A stretch of DNA of 64,000 nucleotides from JAICNG01 sp035249985 (GCA_035249985.1 DATFFP010000050.1:1-64000), one strand, 5' to 3'. Positions 1 through 8,957 are shown, counted from the first letter of the stretch. Notes: generated from the sequence alone by a model not told the origin. Numbers and translations are program-made.

Positions 1-35
1 CCGGTCATGCTTTTGCGCAGGGGCGGCTGGTAGGC

Positions 36-207
36 TCAGGGTCCTCAGGGTCCTCAGGGTCCTCAGGGTCGTCAGGGTCCTCAGGGTCCTCAGGGTCCTC
101 AGGGTCCTCAGCGGGACCAGCGGGTCGCGAGTGAGTCGCGGCCCGTCGGTTTTTTTGGACACTGAGGACCCTGAGGACCCTGAGGACCCTGACGACCCTG
201 ACGACCG
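36..207. repeat. Palindrome with 9-bp tandem-repeat arms
   Basis: Eight head-to-tail copies of the 9-mer TCAGGGTCC (36-107, one copy ending in G) face about five copies of its reverse complement TGAGGACCC (163-207, the last two varying). A roughly 55-base spacer that contains a run of eight T lies between. The arms can pair over about 45 bp. The right arm ends three bases before the stop of the leftward glycosyltransferase, so its transcript runs straight into the structure; a role in 3'-end formation is inference. Confidence 0.9.
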
Positions 208-210
208 ACC

Positions 211-1392
211 CTACGCTGGCCGCCTAGTCGGCTCCCAAATGGCCGTTCGCTGACCTCGCAGCGCGTTGCGCCACGCGAGGACGCCGGCCGCGCTGGACAG
301 CACCACGAACGCGGCGAGCGACGCGAGCTTTGGCAGCGGTCGCACACGCGCGCGTGAGCGGGCGATCCATCCCAGCAGCGAGACCGTCGCGATCGCGGCG
401 AGACCGGCCACACCGACCCACGACCGCATCGCGATCATCAGGGTACCAGCGAGCGCGAGTGGCAGCGTGAGGTACACGAGCCAGCGCGCCAGCTTGTGGC
501 TGAAGAGCATGAGGGCGAAGAGCCCGTGGCGGCGTGGATTCAGCAGGTGCCGCCGATGCCAGAGCGTCTCGAGACCGCGCGCCATGGTGCGAATCTTCCG
601 CCGGTACTCGGCCTCGAGCGAGGCGGCGCGTGGGACGAAGCAGAGCGCGTCGTCGACGGACACGGCTCGATAGCCTTGCTCGCGCGCGATCAGCGCCGTC
701 GCGAAGTCGCGGCTGAGATGCTCGGGAAAGGAGGTGTCGAACAGCGTTCGGCGGATGCCGTAAAAGCATCCGCTCGCTCCGACGATCGATCCGAGCCGCG
801 TCTCGAGCGCGCGAATGCGCATCTCGTAGTCCACGTAGCCGCGCTCACCCGAGTTCGCCACGGCGGTGACGTCCCCGACGCTCACGTCGCGGCACGAGGC
901 AGCGCCGACGGACGCGTCCTGAAACGCACGCACGAGATTCCTGAGCCCGAGCGGAGGGACGCGGACCGACGCATCGATGTTGACGACGATGTCACCACGC
1001 GCCAATCCCCCGCCGGCATTCTCGGCGGCCGATTTCCCGCGCCGCTCGCGCATGACGTGCAGCTCGACGCCCATGCCAGCGTACCCGCGCACGATGTCCT
1101 CGGTGCGGTCGGTGGAGCCATCGGAGATGACGAGGATCTGCCGGCGGTCCGCGGGATAGTCGAGCGCGAGCACCGCGTCGAGACAGGACGCGATGCGACG
1201 TTCCTCGTTATGCACCGGAATCGTGATCGTGACCGTGGGCCACTGGACGGGATCAACGGCCGGCAGCGGCGGCATGCCGCGACGCATCGCAGCCAGACCC
1301 GCGAGGACCATCGGATAGCCGACGTACGCGTAACCCGCGAGCACCAACGGCGTCGCGACGAGGCCCGACCCGGCTACGAGGAGCGGATCCAC
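211..1392 (-). CDS. GT2 glycosyltransferase, membrane-associated, processive type
   Basis: A 393-residue protein starting at GTG, 5 bp after the stop of the upstream GT2 gene. It has an N-terminal membrane segment, then a GT-A domain (TVTITIPVHNEERRI, ISDGSTDRT) with NIDAS in the DxD position. SRDFA and RRKIRTMARGLETLW follow and correspond to the acceptor-base and QxxRW-like regions of cellulose/hyaluronan-type synthases. Two or three hydrophobic segments close the C-terminus. It probably adds sugars from a nucleotide donor to a lipid-linked or growing exopolysaccharide at the inner membrane. Donor and acceptor cannot be read from the sequence. Confidence 0.85.
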   Translation of the reverse strand: MDPLLVAGSGLVATPLVLAGYAYVGYPMVLAGLAAMRRGMPPLPAVDPVQWPTVTITIPVHNEERRIASCLDAVLALDYPADRRQILVISDGSTDRTEDIVRGYAGMGVELHVMRERRGKSAAENAGGGLARGDIVVNIDASVRVPPLGLRNLVRAFQDASVGAASCRDVSVGDVTAVANSGERGYVDYEMRIRALETRLGSIVGASGCFYGIRRTLFDTSFPEHLSRDFATALIAREQGYRAVSVDDALCFVPRAASLEAEYRRKIRTMARGLETLWHRRHLLNPRRHGLFALMLFSHKLARWLVYLTLPLALAGTLMIAMRSWVGVAGLAAIATVSLLGWIARSRARVRPLPKLASLAAFVVLSSAAGVLAWRNALRGQRTAIWEPTRRPA

Positions 1393-1397
1393 AGGGA

Positions 1398-2516
1398 TCA
1401 GCCGGCCGACGACGCCGGGATCGCCTGGCGCGCCGGTGCCGGTGGCCAGGTCTCCACGCCGAGCTCCCCGTACGCCTCGACCAGCGCGTCGGGGCGCGAC
1501 TCACCCAGAATGCCCCGGATGAGGGAGCCAACGGCGAGCGCAGCCCCCAGCGAGAGCAGGTGGATCAGATGAATGGGAATCGAGGCAAACGCGAAGGCGA
1601 AGCCTCTCTGCTGCTCGAGGAACCCAAACAGCCGCCGGTTCACGAAGAGCACTGGAAGCAGCGAGATGCCCGACGTCATGACCCAGCGCGTGTCCGCGGT
1701 GATGGACCCGATGAGGAGTGTGACGAGCGCGAGCCAGAGAAGCGCCGAATTGAGGCGCTCCACGACGCCGAGCCCGATGCGATCGCGTGGCCGGCCGCGC
1801 GGCGTTCCGACGCGCGCGCGTGCCCAGGGTACGCCGCGATCGCGAAAATCGGATGCGAGCGCCGACGCGAACGTCGTATGCCGCAGATTGTTCACGCGCA
1901 CGCCAAGATCCAGGAGAATGGGATGTCCCAGGGCATGCAGTCGGCGTCCCAGCTCCACATCCTCGATCTGCCGTCGCGAAAAACGCCATTCGTCGAATCG
2001 GCCGGCTTCGATGAACGCGTCGCGCTTCACCGCACCACACCGTGCCCAGAAGGCTCCGACCAGCCCGGCGCTCTGCTCGTGCGTGTACCGCTGCACGAGC
2101 GTGCGATACGTCGGAAAGAACTTCGAGTTCTCTCCCGTGCCATCGTAGGTCCCAAAGATCGCCCCGAGATCCGGCCGCTCCGCGAACGACACGGCGAAGC
2201 GACGGAGCACGTCGGGGAAGATTGCGACATCGGGATCTACGAAGACGATGCATGCGCCGCGCGCGATCTCCACTCCGCGATTTCGCGCGTAGGCCGGACC
2301 GCGATTCGGCGCTGGCAGTCGCACGATCGTGTCCGCATGGCGCGCCGCGATGAGCGCCGTATCATCGGTGCTTGCATCGTCGACCACGACCAGCTCCCAC
2401 AGCTCGCGCGGCAGATCGCTCGCCACCATCGCAGCGAGCGCGCGGGAGAGAGTGGATGAGGCGTCGTGACAGGGGACCACCACCGAGAGGAGTGGTCCAA
2501 CAGCTCGCTGACTCAT
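1398..2516 (-). CDS. GT2 family glycosyltransferase
   Basis: A 372-residue GT-A protein. LSVVVPCHDASSTLSRAL and VVVDDASTDDT form the nucleotide-binding part, NRGPAYARNRGVEIARG is the conserved loop, and FVDPDV is the metal-binding DxD-like motif. Hydrophobic segments near residues 255-340 suggest membrane anchoring. Its ATG overlaps the stop of the preceding small gene by four bases (ATGA), so the two are probably translationally coupled. It belongs to the leftward glycosyltransferase chain ending at the tandem-repeat palindrome. Confidence 0.85.
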   Translation of the reverse strand: MSQRAVGPLLSVVVPCHDASSTLSRALAAMVASDLPRELWELVVVDDASTDDTALIAARHADTIVRLPAPNRGPAYARNRGVEIARGACIVFVDPDVAIFPDVLRRFAVSFAERPDLGAIFGTYDGTGENSKFFPTYRTLVQRYTHEQSAGLVGAFWARCGAVKRDAFIEAGRFDEWRFSRRQIEDVELGRRLHALGHPILLDLGVRVNNLRHTTFASALASDFRDRGVPWARARVGTPRGRPRDRIGLGVVERLNSALLWLALVTLLIGSITADTRWVMTSGISLLPVLFVNRRLFGFLEQQRGFAFAFASIPIHLIHLLSLGAALAVGSLIRGILGESRPDALVEAYGELGVETWPPAPARQAIPASSAG

Positions 2517-3052
2517 GCGGGGTGATGCAAGTCGGCCAGCACAGGCACGGAGTCTCGTGCCGGCCGGGGTCCGACTCGCACCGCGCGCGGTGAGGGCCGC
2601 GTCACTGCGACGTCAGCGACTCCGTGCGCACGCAGGATGTCGCACCATTCCGAGACAGGCGCGCATGTCCGGGCGCGGTCAGCCAGATCCCGGGACGATT
2701 GTCCAGCGTTGACGCTCAGCTCGGCACCACCGACGACATCCTCGAAGAGCACGATGTCGCCCTCGGCATGCTGCATCGCCAGTTGACGGAGCTCGGTGCC
2801 ACCCGCGTCCGCGGGAGCGCGCACGACCCGCACGCGTCGCCCGAGGATGTCGTCATCGACAACCGTGGGCGCGGTCGTGACGACGATGCCATGGCTGCCG
2901 GTACGCTCGCACTGCGACGACAGCCGCGTGACGCAAGCCAGAAGATCGGCTTCGGGCGCGAGGATGAGCGCCATCGTCACGCGTGGCGACCGCGAGAGAC
3001 GCGGCGTCCACGCTGCCGCGGATTTCGTCGGACGAGATCTCAATGCTTTCAT
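2513..3052 (-). CDS. Small protein resembling a degenerate GT-A domain
   Basis: A 179-residue protein I cannot assign firmly. The middle (GGTELRQLAMQHAEGDIVLFEDV) has the spacing of the GT2 region G..xRN.G...A.GDIVLFLDDD, but the acidic DxD is reduced to EDV. The N-terminal strand ALILAPEADLLACV would fit the first GT-A strand. It is much shorter than a full GT2 enzyme and carries no catalytic acid that I can see. It overlaps the next gene by ATGA. An alternative start is the internal Met at residue 27. It may be a remnant or a non-catalytic partner of the downstream GT2. Confidence 0.5.
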   Translation of the reverse strand: MKALRSRPTKSAAAWTPRLSRSPRVTMALILAPEADLLACVTRLSSQCERTGSHGIVVTTAPTVVDDDILGRRVRVVRAPADAGGTELRQLAMQHAEGDIVLFEDVVGGAELSVNAGQSSRDLADRARTCAPVSEWCDILRAHGVADVAVTRPSPRAVRVGPRPARDSVPVLADLHHPA

Positions 3053-3075
3053 TGCTTCCGTATTGATCGTGACGG

Positions 3076-3492
3076 CTACACGCGAGCGGCAGCGGCCGCC
3101 GTCGTCTCGAGCACGTGACGCGAGGCTTTCGCGGGGGCAGTGGGCACGGCCAGGGTCGCTTCCAGCTCATCCACGCTCAGGCTCGTGAGACCGTGTGCCG
3201 CCAGCAGCCGCCCAAGTGACGGCGTGGTGGTCACCGCGAACACCGCCTCTCTCGCGGCGCGGACGATGCGCGACTCGTCGGTCGCCAGCGCGTAGACCAC
3301 TCCCTGCACCGGCTTCGCCGTTTTCGTGACGAGCGGATCGAGGATGCGGTCGACGGTCGCGACTTCGATGTCACGGAGGACCAGGAGCACCGGAGCCGCG
3401 ACGCTTGCGCGGTACGCCGCTCCGATGAGCGCAGTCGGGATCGCGCCATCCGCGAGACGGGCGACCTCGACGATCGCGCTGTAACGAATCAT
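3076..3492 (-). CDS. Hypothetical protein
   Basis: A 138-residue protein with no family I recognise. It begins MIRYSAIVEVARLADGAI and alternates hydrophobic strands (APVLLVLRDIEVATV, VVYALA, AVFAVTTTPSLGRLLAAHG) in a way that suggests an alpha/beta fold. It lies 23 bp upstream of the degenerate GT-like gene on the same strand, so it is probably co-transcribed with the two GT2 genes. Codon bias is typical of its neighbours, which supports it being a real gene. Confidence 0.45.
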   Translation of the reverse strand: MIRYSAIVEVARLADGAIPTALIGAAYRASVAAPVLLVLRDIEVATVDRILDPLVTKTAKPVQGVVYALATDESRIVRAAREAVFAVTTTPSLGRLLAAHGLTSLSVDELEATLAVPTAPAKASRHVLETTAAAAARV

Positions 3493-3637
3493 TGGCGAAC
3501 ACCTGACGGGGGAAGGCCGAGCGGCGAGTGAAGGGTGCGGATACGTGGGGTGGGCAACGCATATGCCACGTAAAGCCTGTCAATTCGGGCGCGGCGGCCT
3601 CGTAGAGGGCATAAACGAGTCTTCGCGAGCGCGCGGC

Positions 3638-4972
3638 TCAGGCTCTGCGGCGCCTGGGCGACAGTTCCGTTGATGGCCGACCACAGCGCGCGCTTTCATA
3701 TACGTCGGTGTAACGTCGCATCCATGTCGCGACGGAGAAGTCACGCTCGAGTCTCTGCCGAGCTCGCGTCGCCCGCGCTCGAGCCAGCTCCGGCGCATCG
3801 CGAACCTGGCGAATGGCATCGGCGAGCGCCTGGGGATTCTCGGATGGAATCAGAAGCGCCTCATCGCCGGTGACGACACCCGGAACGCCCCCCACCGCCG
3901 TCGCGATGATCGGGATCTCGGCTGCCATCGCCTCCAGGAGCGCGATGGGCGTTCCCTCCGTGCGGGAGCTGAGAACGAACGCATCGAAGCCCGGAAAGAG
4001 ACGCGCGGCATTGGGCACCGAGCCGTGCCAGCGAATTCGAGCTCGACCAGGCCTGGCGCGCTCGCGCATCGCATCGAGCAACGCGCCATCGCCGAGCACC
4101 GACGCGCTGACGTTCTCATTCCGGAGTATGGCCATCGCGTCGACCAGCACATCAGGCCCCTTCTCCGCGCTCACGCGCCCAGCCCAGCCGACGTTCATCT
4201 CATCTGCTCCAATCCCAAGCGCCAGTCGTGCGCCCTCGCGGTCGAGCGCGGGGACGACGCCGCCCATCCACCCGTTGGGTACTAAATGAAGGCGTGAGGG
4301 GTCGATCCCGCGAAGGCTGAGATCGTCGAGCAGCGGCCGGGACACGACGGCGACGGCGTCGAACCGCGAAAACGCTCGATCCTGGAGCCGCTCGTAGAGT
4401 GTTATCTTCATCGAGCCACCGGTTCGACCGTGGGCGGTCGTGACCGTCGTCAAGCCAAGCCGGCGCGCGACTCCGGCGAGGAGCACGTCGGGGCGGAACC
4501 CGTGGGTGTGGACGATGTCAGGTGCGAGGCGCTCGAGCACCCGACGAACGGCGGCGCGTTCAGCGAGGTATGCGCGCGGCGCCACAATGATGTGCTCTAC
4601 GCGCACATCGGACTGACGCAGGCGGTCGGCGAGAGGGTCGTCGGCGTGGTCCCGACGGATACAGATGACGTGAACTCGATGCCCCGCGCGACGTTGCACC
4701 ACGGCAAGCCCCTCGACCACACGTTCCAGCCCACCGTATTCGCCAGGCTCGAACGCGTGGACGATAGTCAGTGGCGAGTGAACGCGGGTCGCGAGCGCCG
4801 GCGCGTCGGAGTCGTCGGTATCGATGATGGGAGTCGGGGGTGGCAGCACGGGCGCGGTGTCGGCAACCGCTATGCCGTATGCAACATCCTGCCAAGGCGC
4901 GTGAGGACAACGACTTGAATCGCGACGGATCTCACTCGTATGCCGTCCTGTCGCATCGGTTGTTGCACGCAT
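3638..4972 (-). CDS. GT4 (GT-B fold) glycosyltransferase
   Basis: A protein of up to 444 residues. The GT-B N-domain begins near residue 68 with TIVHAFEPGEYGGLERVVEG. The donor half contains VGWAGRVSAEKGPDVLVDAM and the E-x7-E region SRTEGTPIALLEAMAAEIPI. The first ~65 residues are proline-rich and unlike the family, so the real start may lie downstream of the ATG at 4972. The gene points away from the carbamoyltransferase cassette across a 226-bp divergent promoter region. A retaining glycosyltransferase acting in exopolysaccharide or glycolipid assembly is likely; the sugar is unknown. Confidence 0.8.
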   Translation of the reverse strand: MRATTDATGRHTSEIRRDSSRCPHAPWQDVAYGIAVADTAPVLPPPTPIIDTDDSDAPALATRVHSPLTIVHAFEPGEYGGLERVVEGLAVVQRRAGHRVHVICIRRDHADDPLADRLRQSDVRVEHIIVAPRAYLAERAAVRRVLERLAPDIVHTHGFRPDVLLAGVARRLGLTTVTTAHGRTGGSMKITLYERLQDRAFSRFDAVAVVSRPLLDDLSLRGIDPSRLHLVPNGWMGGVVPALDREGARLALGIGADEMNVGWAGRVSAEKGPDVLVDAMAILRNENVSASVLGDGALLDAMRERARPGRARIRWHGSVPNAARLFPGFDAFVLSSRTEGTPIALLEAMAAEIPIIATAVGGVPGVVTGDEALLIPSENPQALADAIRQVRDAPELARARATRARQRLERDFSVATWMRRYTDVYESARCGRPSTELSPRRRRA

Positions 4973-5198
4973 GCTCGACTTCCGTGGCCCGGCGTTGCAC
5001 CTGTGGCGCGGAGCCGCAATCGGAACTCCACATGTTGCGTTGCGTCGACAGCTGCGGCACGGCCTCGAAAGGTGGGCACGTCGACTAACTACTTTGTGCT
5101 AAGCGATTTGCGCCGTGCCATGGCGCCCTTTCGAGCGAAGCTCACGATTTGCATTGGGGCCGGGCCATCTCCGGACGCACACCCCTTGGAGGTCTGAC

Positions 5199-7175
5199 TT
5201 GTCCAGCACGCGACCCACCTGGATCCTCGGAATTTCCGCCTATTACCACGATAGTGCCGCCTGTCTTCTGAAGGACGGCGAGATCGTGGCAGCCGCGCAG
5301 GAAGAGCGCTTCACTCGCAAGAAGGGCGACTCTGCCTTCCCCACCCAGGCGGTCCAGTTCTGCCTCAAGCGCGGAGGCATTGACGCCGCGCAGCTCGACT
5401 ACGTCGCGTTCTACGACAAGCCGCTCCTCAAGTTCGAGCGGATCCTCGAGACGTATCTGAGCATCGCTCCACGCGGCCTTCGCCAGTTCCTCAAGGCCGG
5501 TCCGCTGTGGATCAAGGAAAAGCTCTACACCGAGCGTGACCTGCGAAAATCGCTCGGGGGCTTCGAAGGGCCGGTACTGTTCGCCGAGCATCACGAGTCG
5601 CACGCGGCGAGCGCGTTCTATCCCTCGCCGTTCGACGAGGCCGCCGTGCTCACCATCGACGGCGTCGGCGAATGGGCCACCGCCTCGATCGGCGTGGGCC
5701 AGGGCAACTCGCTCAAGCTCATCCGCGAGCTCAACTGGCCGGATTCACTCGGCCTGCTCTACAGCGCGTTCACGTACTACACGGGCTTCAAGGTCAACTC
5801 GGGCGAGTACAAGGTCATGGGCCTCGCTCCGTACGGCACGCCCAAGTACGTCGATCTCATCTACAAGGAGCTGGTCGACCTCCGCGAGGACGGCTCGTTC
5901 CGGCTCAATCAGAAATACTTCAACTACCTCGGCGGTCTCACGATGACCAACGAGGCGTTCAACAAGCTGTTCGGTGGTCCGCCGCGCGTCCCCGAGTCCA
6001 AGCTGACGCAGAAGGAGATGGATCTCGCGCGCTCCGTGCAGGTCGTCTGCGAAGAGATCATGCTCCGCATGGCGAAGACGGCGCATCGCCTAACGGGCCT
6101 CGACCGTCTCTGCCTCGCCGGCGGTGTCGCGCTCAACTGCGTCGGCAACGGCCGGCTGCTCCGCGAGGGGCCGTTCTCGGAGATCTGGGTTCAGCCCGCC
6201 GCCGGCGATGCGGGTGGCGCCCTCGGCGTCGCTCAGCTGGTGTGGTATCGGTACCTCGACAAGCCGCGCGTCGTCGCGCAGCCGCTCGAGGACGAGACGC
6301 CGGAGCCGGTGATGTCGTCGTACGTACCGTCGATGGACGTGGGCAGCAACGGCGGTGGTGCAGGCGTCGCCGTAAGCGCCGCGCCGAGCCGGACGGCCGT
6401 AAAGCCGCGTGTGCGACATCGCCCCGATGCCATGCGCGGCGCGTATCTCGGTCCGGATTACTCGCCGGAGGAGATCGAAACGTATCTGCGACGCGTCGGC
6501 GCGCCGTATCGCCGGCTCGACCGCCAGGAGTTGCTCCGTGAAGTCGCGGCGCTGCTCGGCCAGGAGAAGGTGATCGGCTGGTTCAGCGGCCGCATGGAGT
6601 TCGGTCCGCGCGCCCTGGGGGCTCGCAGCATCCTCGGCGACCCACGCAGCCCGGCGATGCAGGCGCAGATGAATCTGAAGATCAAGTTCCGCGAAAGCTT
6701 CCGTCCGTTCGCGCCGAGCGTGCTTCGCGAGCGCGTGAACGACTACTTCGAGATGGACTGCGACTCCCCGTACATGCTTCTGGTCGCTCCCGTGAAGGAA
6801 GAGCGCCAGATCCCGATGACGGACGAGCAGCAACGACTGTGGGGCATCGACCAGCTCAACGTCCGGCGCAGCGACATCCCGGCCATCACGCACATCGATT
6901 ATTCGGCGCGCGTGCAGACGGTCGATCGCAACACCAGCCCCGAGTACTACGACCTGATTCACGAGTTCGAGCAGCAAACCGGATGCGCGGTGCTCGTCAA
7001 CACGTCGTTCAACGTGCGAGGCGAGCCGATCGTGTGCACGCCGCACGACGCGTATCAGTGCTTCATGCGCACCCACATCGATCATCTCGTCCTGTGGCCG
7101 TTCGTGCTCGACAAGACGAGTCAACCTGAATGGAAGGAGACGGAAGATTGGCGCACCCAATTCCAGCTCGACTGA
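5199..7175 (+). CDS. Carbamoyltransferase (NodU/CmcH family)
   Basis: A 658-residue enzyme that would transfer carbamoyl from carbamoyl phosphate to a hydroxyl of a sugar or metabolite. I chose the TTG start because GGAGG sits six bases upstream and the conserved TWILGISAYYHDSAA follows directly. The family N-domain includes the histidine motif EHHESHAASAF (about residues 130-140). The C-terminal domain includes GWFSGRMEFGPRALGARSIL and VNTSFNVRGEPIVCTPHDA. Between the two domains lies a Gly/Ala/Ser/Val-rich insert of about 45 residues that is not typical. It overlaps the SxtJ-like gene, so the two are probably coupled. The context suggests carbamoylation of an exopolysaccharide or glycolipid sugar. 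Confidence 0.92.
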   Translation: MSSTRPTWILGISAYYHDSAACLLKDGEIVAAAQEERFTRKKGDSAFPTQAVQFCLKRGGIDAAQLDYVAFYDKPLLKFERILETYLSIAPRGLRQFLKAGPLWIKEKLYTERDLRKSLGGFEGPVLFAEHHESHAASAFYPSPFDEAAVLTIDGVGEWATASIGVGQGNSLKLIRELNWPDSLGLLYSAFTYYTGFKVNSGEYKVMGLAPYGTPKYVDLIYKELVDLREDGSFRLNQKYFNYLGGLTMTNEAFNKLFGGPPRVPESKLTQKEMDLARSVQVVCEEIMLRMAKTAHRLTGLDRLCLAGGVALNCVGNGRLLREGPFSEIWVQPAAGDAGGALGVAQLVWYRYLDKPRVVAQPLEDETPEPVMSSYVPSMDVGSNGGGAGVAVSAAPSRTAVKPRVRHRPDAMRGAYLGPDYSPEEIETYLRRVGAPYRRLDRQELLREVAALLGQEKVIGWFSGRMEFGPRALGARSILGDPRSPAMQAQMNLKIKFRESFRPFAPSVLRERVNDYFEMDCDSPYMLLVAPVKEERQIPMTDEQQRLWGIDQLNVRRSDIPAITHIDYSARVQTVDRNTSPEYYDLIHEFEQQTGCAVLVNTSFNVRGEPIVCTPHDAYQCFMRTHIDHLVLWPFVLDKTSQPEWKETEDWRTQFQLD

Positions 7176-7552
7176 CCGCGGCTGAAGGCCGCAAGTTCGG
7201 CGCGACCGTCGGCACGGCGTTCGTCGTGCTGGCGGCGATCCTCCTGTGGCGCGATCACGTGCTGGCGTCGCGCATCACCGGAGTGCTCGGCGGCCTGCTG
7301 CTCGTCGCCGCGCTCGTCGTGCCCGCGCACCTGGGTGGGGTGCAGCGCGCCTGGATGGCCTTTGGGCTCGCGCTGTCGAAGATCACCTCGCCGATCTTCA
7401 TGAGCATCGTCTACATCGGCGTGATCACGCCGATCGGGATTCTGCGACGCACGATCGGACGCGATCCACTGGTCCCGGTGTCCGGGCCGGACAGATCCGT
7501 CTGGGTGGAGCGGCAGCCGAACCCGCCGAAAAAGATGGAACGACTCTTCTGA
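7148..7552 (+). CDS. SxtJ-family membrane protein
   Basis: A protein of about 134 residues with two or three transmembrane helices (TAFVVLAAILLW, GVLGGLLLVAALVVPAH, SPIFMSIVYIGVITPIGIL) and a basic, proline-containing tail. I prefer the TTG at 7148 because AAGGAGA lies seven bases upstream; an ATG at 7130 is in frame but lacks that site. The gene overlaps the end of the carbamoyltransferase. Proteins of this kind regularly follow NodU-like carbamoyltransferases in gene clusters; the molecular role is unknown, possibly a membrane scaffold for the enzyme. Confidence 0.8.
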   Translation: MAHPIPARLTAAEGRKFGATVGTAFVVLAAILLWRDHVLASRITGVLGGLLLVAALVVPAHLGGVQRAWMAFGLALSKITSPIFMSIVYIGVITPIGILRRTIGRDPLVPVSGPDRSVWVERQPNPPKKMERLF

Positions 7553-7562
7553 GGGCACTCAC

Positions 7563-7721
7563 ATGGCACAGGCCTCACTGGTTCGCGAACTCTGGGCGTT
7601 CATGCGTGAGCGGAAGAAATTCTGGCTCGCGCCAATTCTCGTCGTGCTGCTGATGGTCGGCGCGCTCCTCGTGTTCGCGCAGGGCTCCGCGCTTGCACCA
7701 TTCATCTACACGATCTTCTAG
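7563..7721 (+). CDS. DUF5989-type small membrane protein
   Basis: A 52-residue protein beginning MAQASLVRELWAFMRERKKF, followed by one strong transmembrane helix (APILVVLLMVGALLVFAQ) and ending APFIYTIF. The amphipathic, basic N-terminus and single helix match the DUF5989 family, which accompanies carbamoyltransferase and SxtJ genes. It starts ten bases after the SxtJ-like stop and ends three bases before the next gene, so it sits firmly in the same operon. Function unknown. Confidence 0.8.
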   Translation: MAQASLVRELWAFMRERKKFWLAPILVVLLMVGALLVFAQGSALAPFIYTIF

Positions 7722-7724
7722 ACC

Positions 7725-8957
7725 ATGACCTTGCCGGTTACCAGCCGGCCGGGAACGAGGAACGAGGAACGAGGAAGCGGCCTGGGCGCTCCGTCCCCAG
7801 GTCGACAACCTCACTTCCTCGTTCCTCGTTCCTCGTTCGGCCCTCGGCGGCTGCGCGTCCTGCAGGTCACCGAGGACCTCGGCCTCGGCGGGTTGGAGCA
7901 CGTGGCCGCGACGTTGTGCACGACGCTCGATCCCGACCGGTTCGAGACGTCGGCGCTCTGCCTCAAGGATGGCGGCGCGCTCGCTGACGATCTGACCGCG
8001 CGCGGCATTCCGGTATTTCGGCTTCCACCGCCACGCGGCCGGGCCGACTACTTCGCCGCGACGAAGATCGCGCGAATCCTTCGTCGCGAGCGCATCGACG
8101 TCATCCACACGCACAACACGTCGGCGTTCATCGATGGAGGACTGGCGGCGCTTTTGGCCGGAACGCCGACGCACGTGCATACCGACCACTCGCGCCTGTT
8201 CCCCGACAAGCGCCGTTACATGATCGCCGAGTACGTGATGTCTCACTTTGCGTATCGCGTCGTGGGAGTCTCGGACCACACGGTGGACGAGCTGCGCCGG
8301 TACGAGCGGATTCCGCTCTCGAAGCTGACGACGATTCCCAACGGGATCGATGCGCACGCGTTCGATCGTGACCGCGACGGGACCGCAAAGCGTCGTGAGC
8401 TCGGCATCCCGCTGACATCGACGATCATCGGTGCCGCGGTGCGGCTCACGGAGCAGAAGGGACTGACGTACCTGCTGCAGGCGATGCCCCGCATCCTGGC
8501 CGCGCAGCCGGACACCGTGCTCGTCATCGCCGGCGAAGGCGTACTCGCCGATTCGCTGCGAGAGCAAGCTCGCTCGCTCGGCGTGCAGGAGCAGGTCCGC
8601 TTCATCGGACCTCGGCGCGACATTCCCGAGCTACTGGCGATGTTCGACCTGTACGCGCTGCCATCGGAATGGGAGGGCTTGCCGATGATCATCCTCGAAG
8701 CGATGGCGTCGGGGTGTCCGATCGTCGCCTCCGATGTCGGCGGCGTGCGCATGGCCGTGCGCGATGGCGAGAACGGCTACCTCGTTCAGGCGCGTGACGT
8801 GGATGCGCTCGTGCAGCGCATCACGGCGCTCCTCGGCGATGGCCGAAGGCGTCGCCAGTTCGGTGAAGTCGGGCGGCGGTTCTTCCGCGAGCGGTTCAGC
8901 GCCGAGGCGATGGCCGCGGCCTACGCGCGCCTGTACACCCGCGAAGCAGCAGGCTGA
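7725..8957 (+). CDS. GT4 (GT-B fold) glycosyltransferase with palindrome-encoded N-terminus
   Basis: A 410-residue protein. The family part starts at LRVLQVTEDLGLGGLEHVA (about residue 43) and includes HTHNTSAFIDGG, TIPNGIDAHAF, RLTEQKGLTYLLQAMP and the E-x7-E motif SEWEGLPMIILEAMASG. Residues 6-42 are encoded by a perfect tandem-repeat palindrome (7753-7838) and resemble no GT4 leader. No ATG, GTG or TTG lies in frame between the palindrome and the conserved core, so the palindrome must be translated unless a rarer start is used. The gene ends inside the convergent VanZ gene (37-bp overlap). It is the last gene of the carbamoyltransferase operon. Confidence 0.88.
   Translation: MTLPVTSRPGTRNEERGSGLGAPSPGRQPHFLVPRSSFGPRRLRVLQVTEDLGLGGLEHVAATLCTTLDPDRFETSALCLKDGGALADDLTARGIPVFRLPPPRGRADYFAATKIARILRRERIDVIHTHNTSAFIDGGLAALLAGTPTHVHTDHSRLFPDKRRYMIAEYVMSHFAYRVVGVSDHTVDELRRYERIPLSKLTTIPNGIDAHAFDRDRDGTAKRRELGIPLTSTIIGAAVRLTEQKGLTYLLQAMPRILAAQPDTVLVIAGEGVLADSLREQARSLGVQEQVRFIGPRRDIPELLAMFDLYALPSEWEGLPMIILEAMASGCPIVASDVGGVRMAVRDGENGYLVQARDVDALVQRITALLGDGRRRRQFGEVGRRFFRERFSAEAMAAAYARLYTREAAG
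7753..7838. repeat. Perfect 25-bp inverted repeat with 8-bp tandem units, inside a gene
   Basis: The left arm 7753-7777 consists of repeated GAACGAGG units. The right arm 7814-7838 is its exact reverse complement. The spacer is 36 bases. It lies in frame near the 5' end of the GT4 gene and adds a non-conserved segment to the protein. It has the same construction (short tandem units in opposite orientations) as the elements at 36-207 and 61101-61160. Confidence 0.95.

Noticed and set aside
36..207. CRISPR-like array
   Set aside because: The repeat units are contiguous 9-mers without spacers and occur in both orientations, so it is a palindrome of tandem repeats.
496..1572. A 358-codon plus-strand open frame opposite the GT2 genes
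   Set aside because: It is rich in Arg/His/Asp and spans two well-supported leftward glycosyltransferases; it is an antisense shadow of GC-rich codon bias.
6090..7160. A 356-codon minus-strand open frame inside the carbamoyltransferase
   Set aside because: No family motifs; it mirrors the third-position GC of the real gene.
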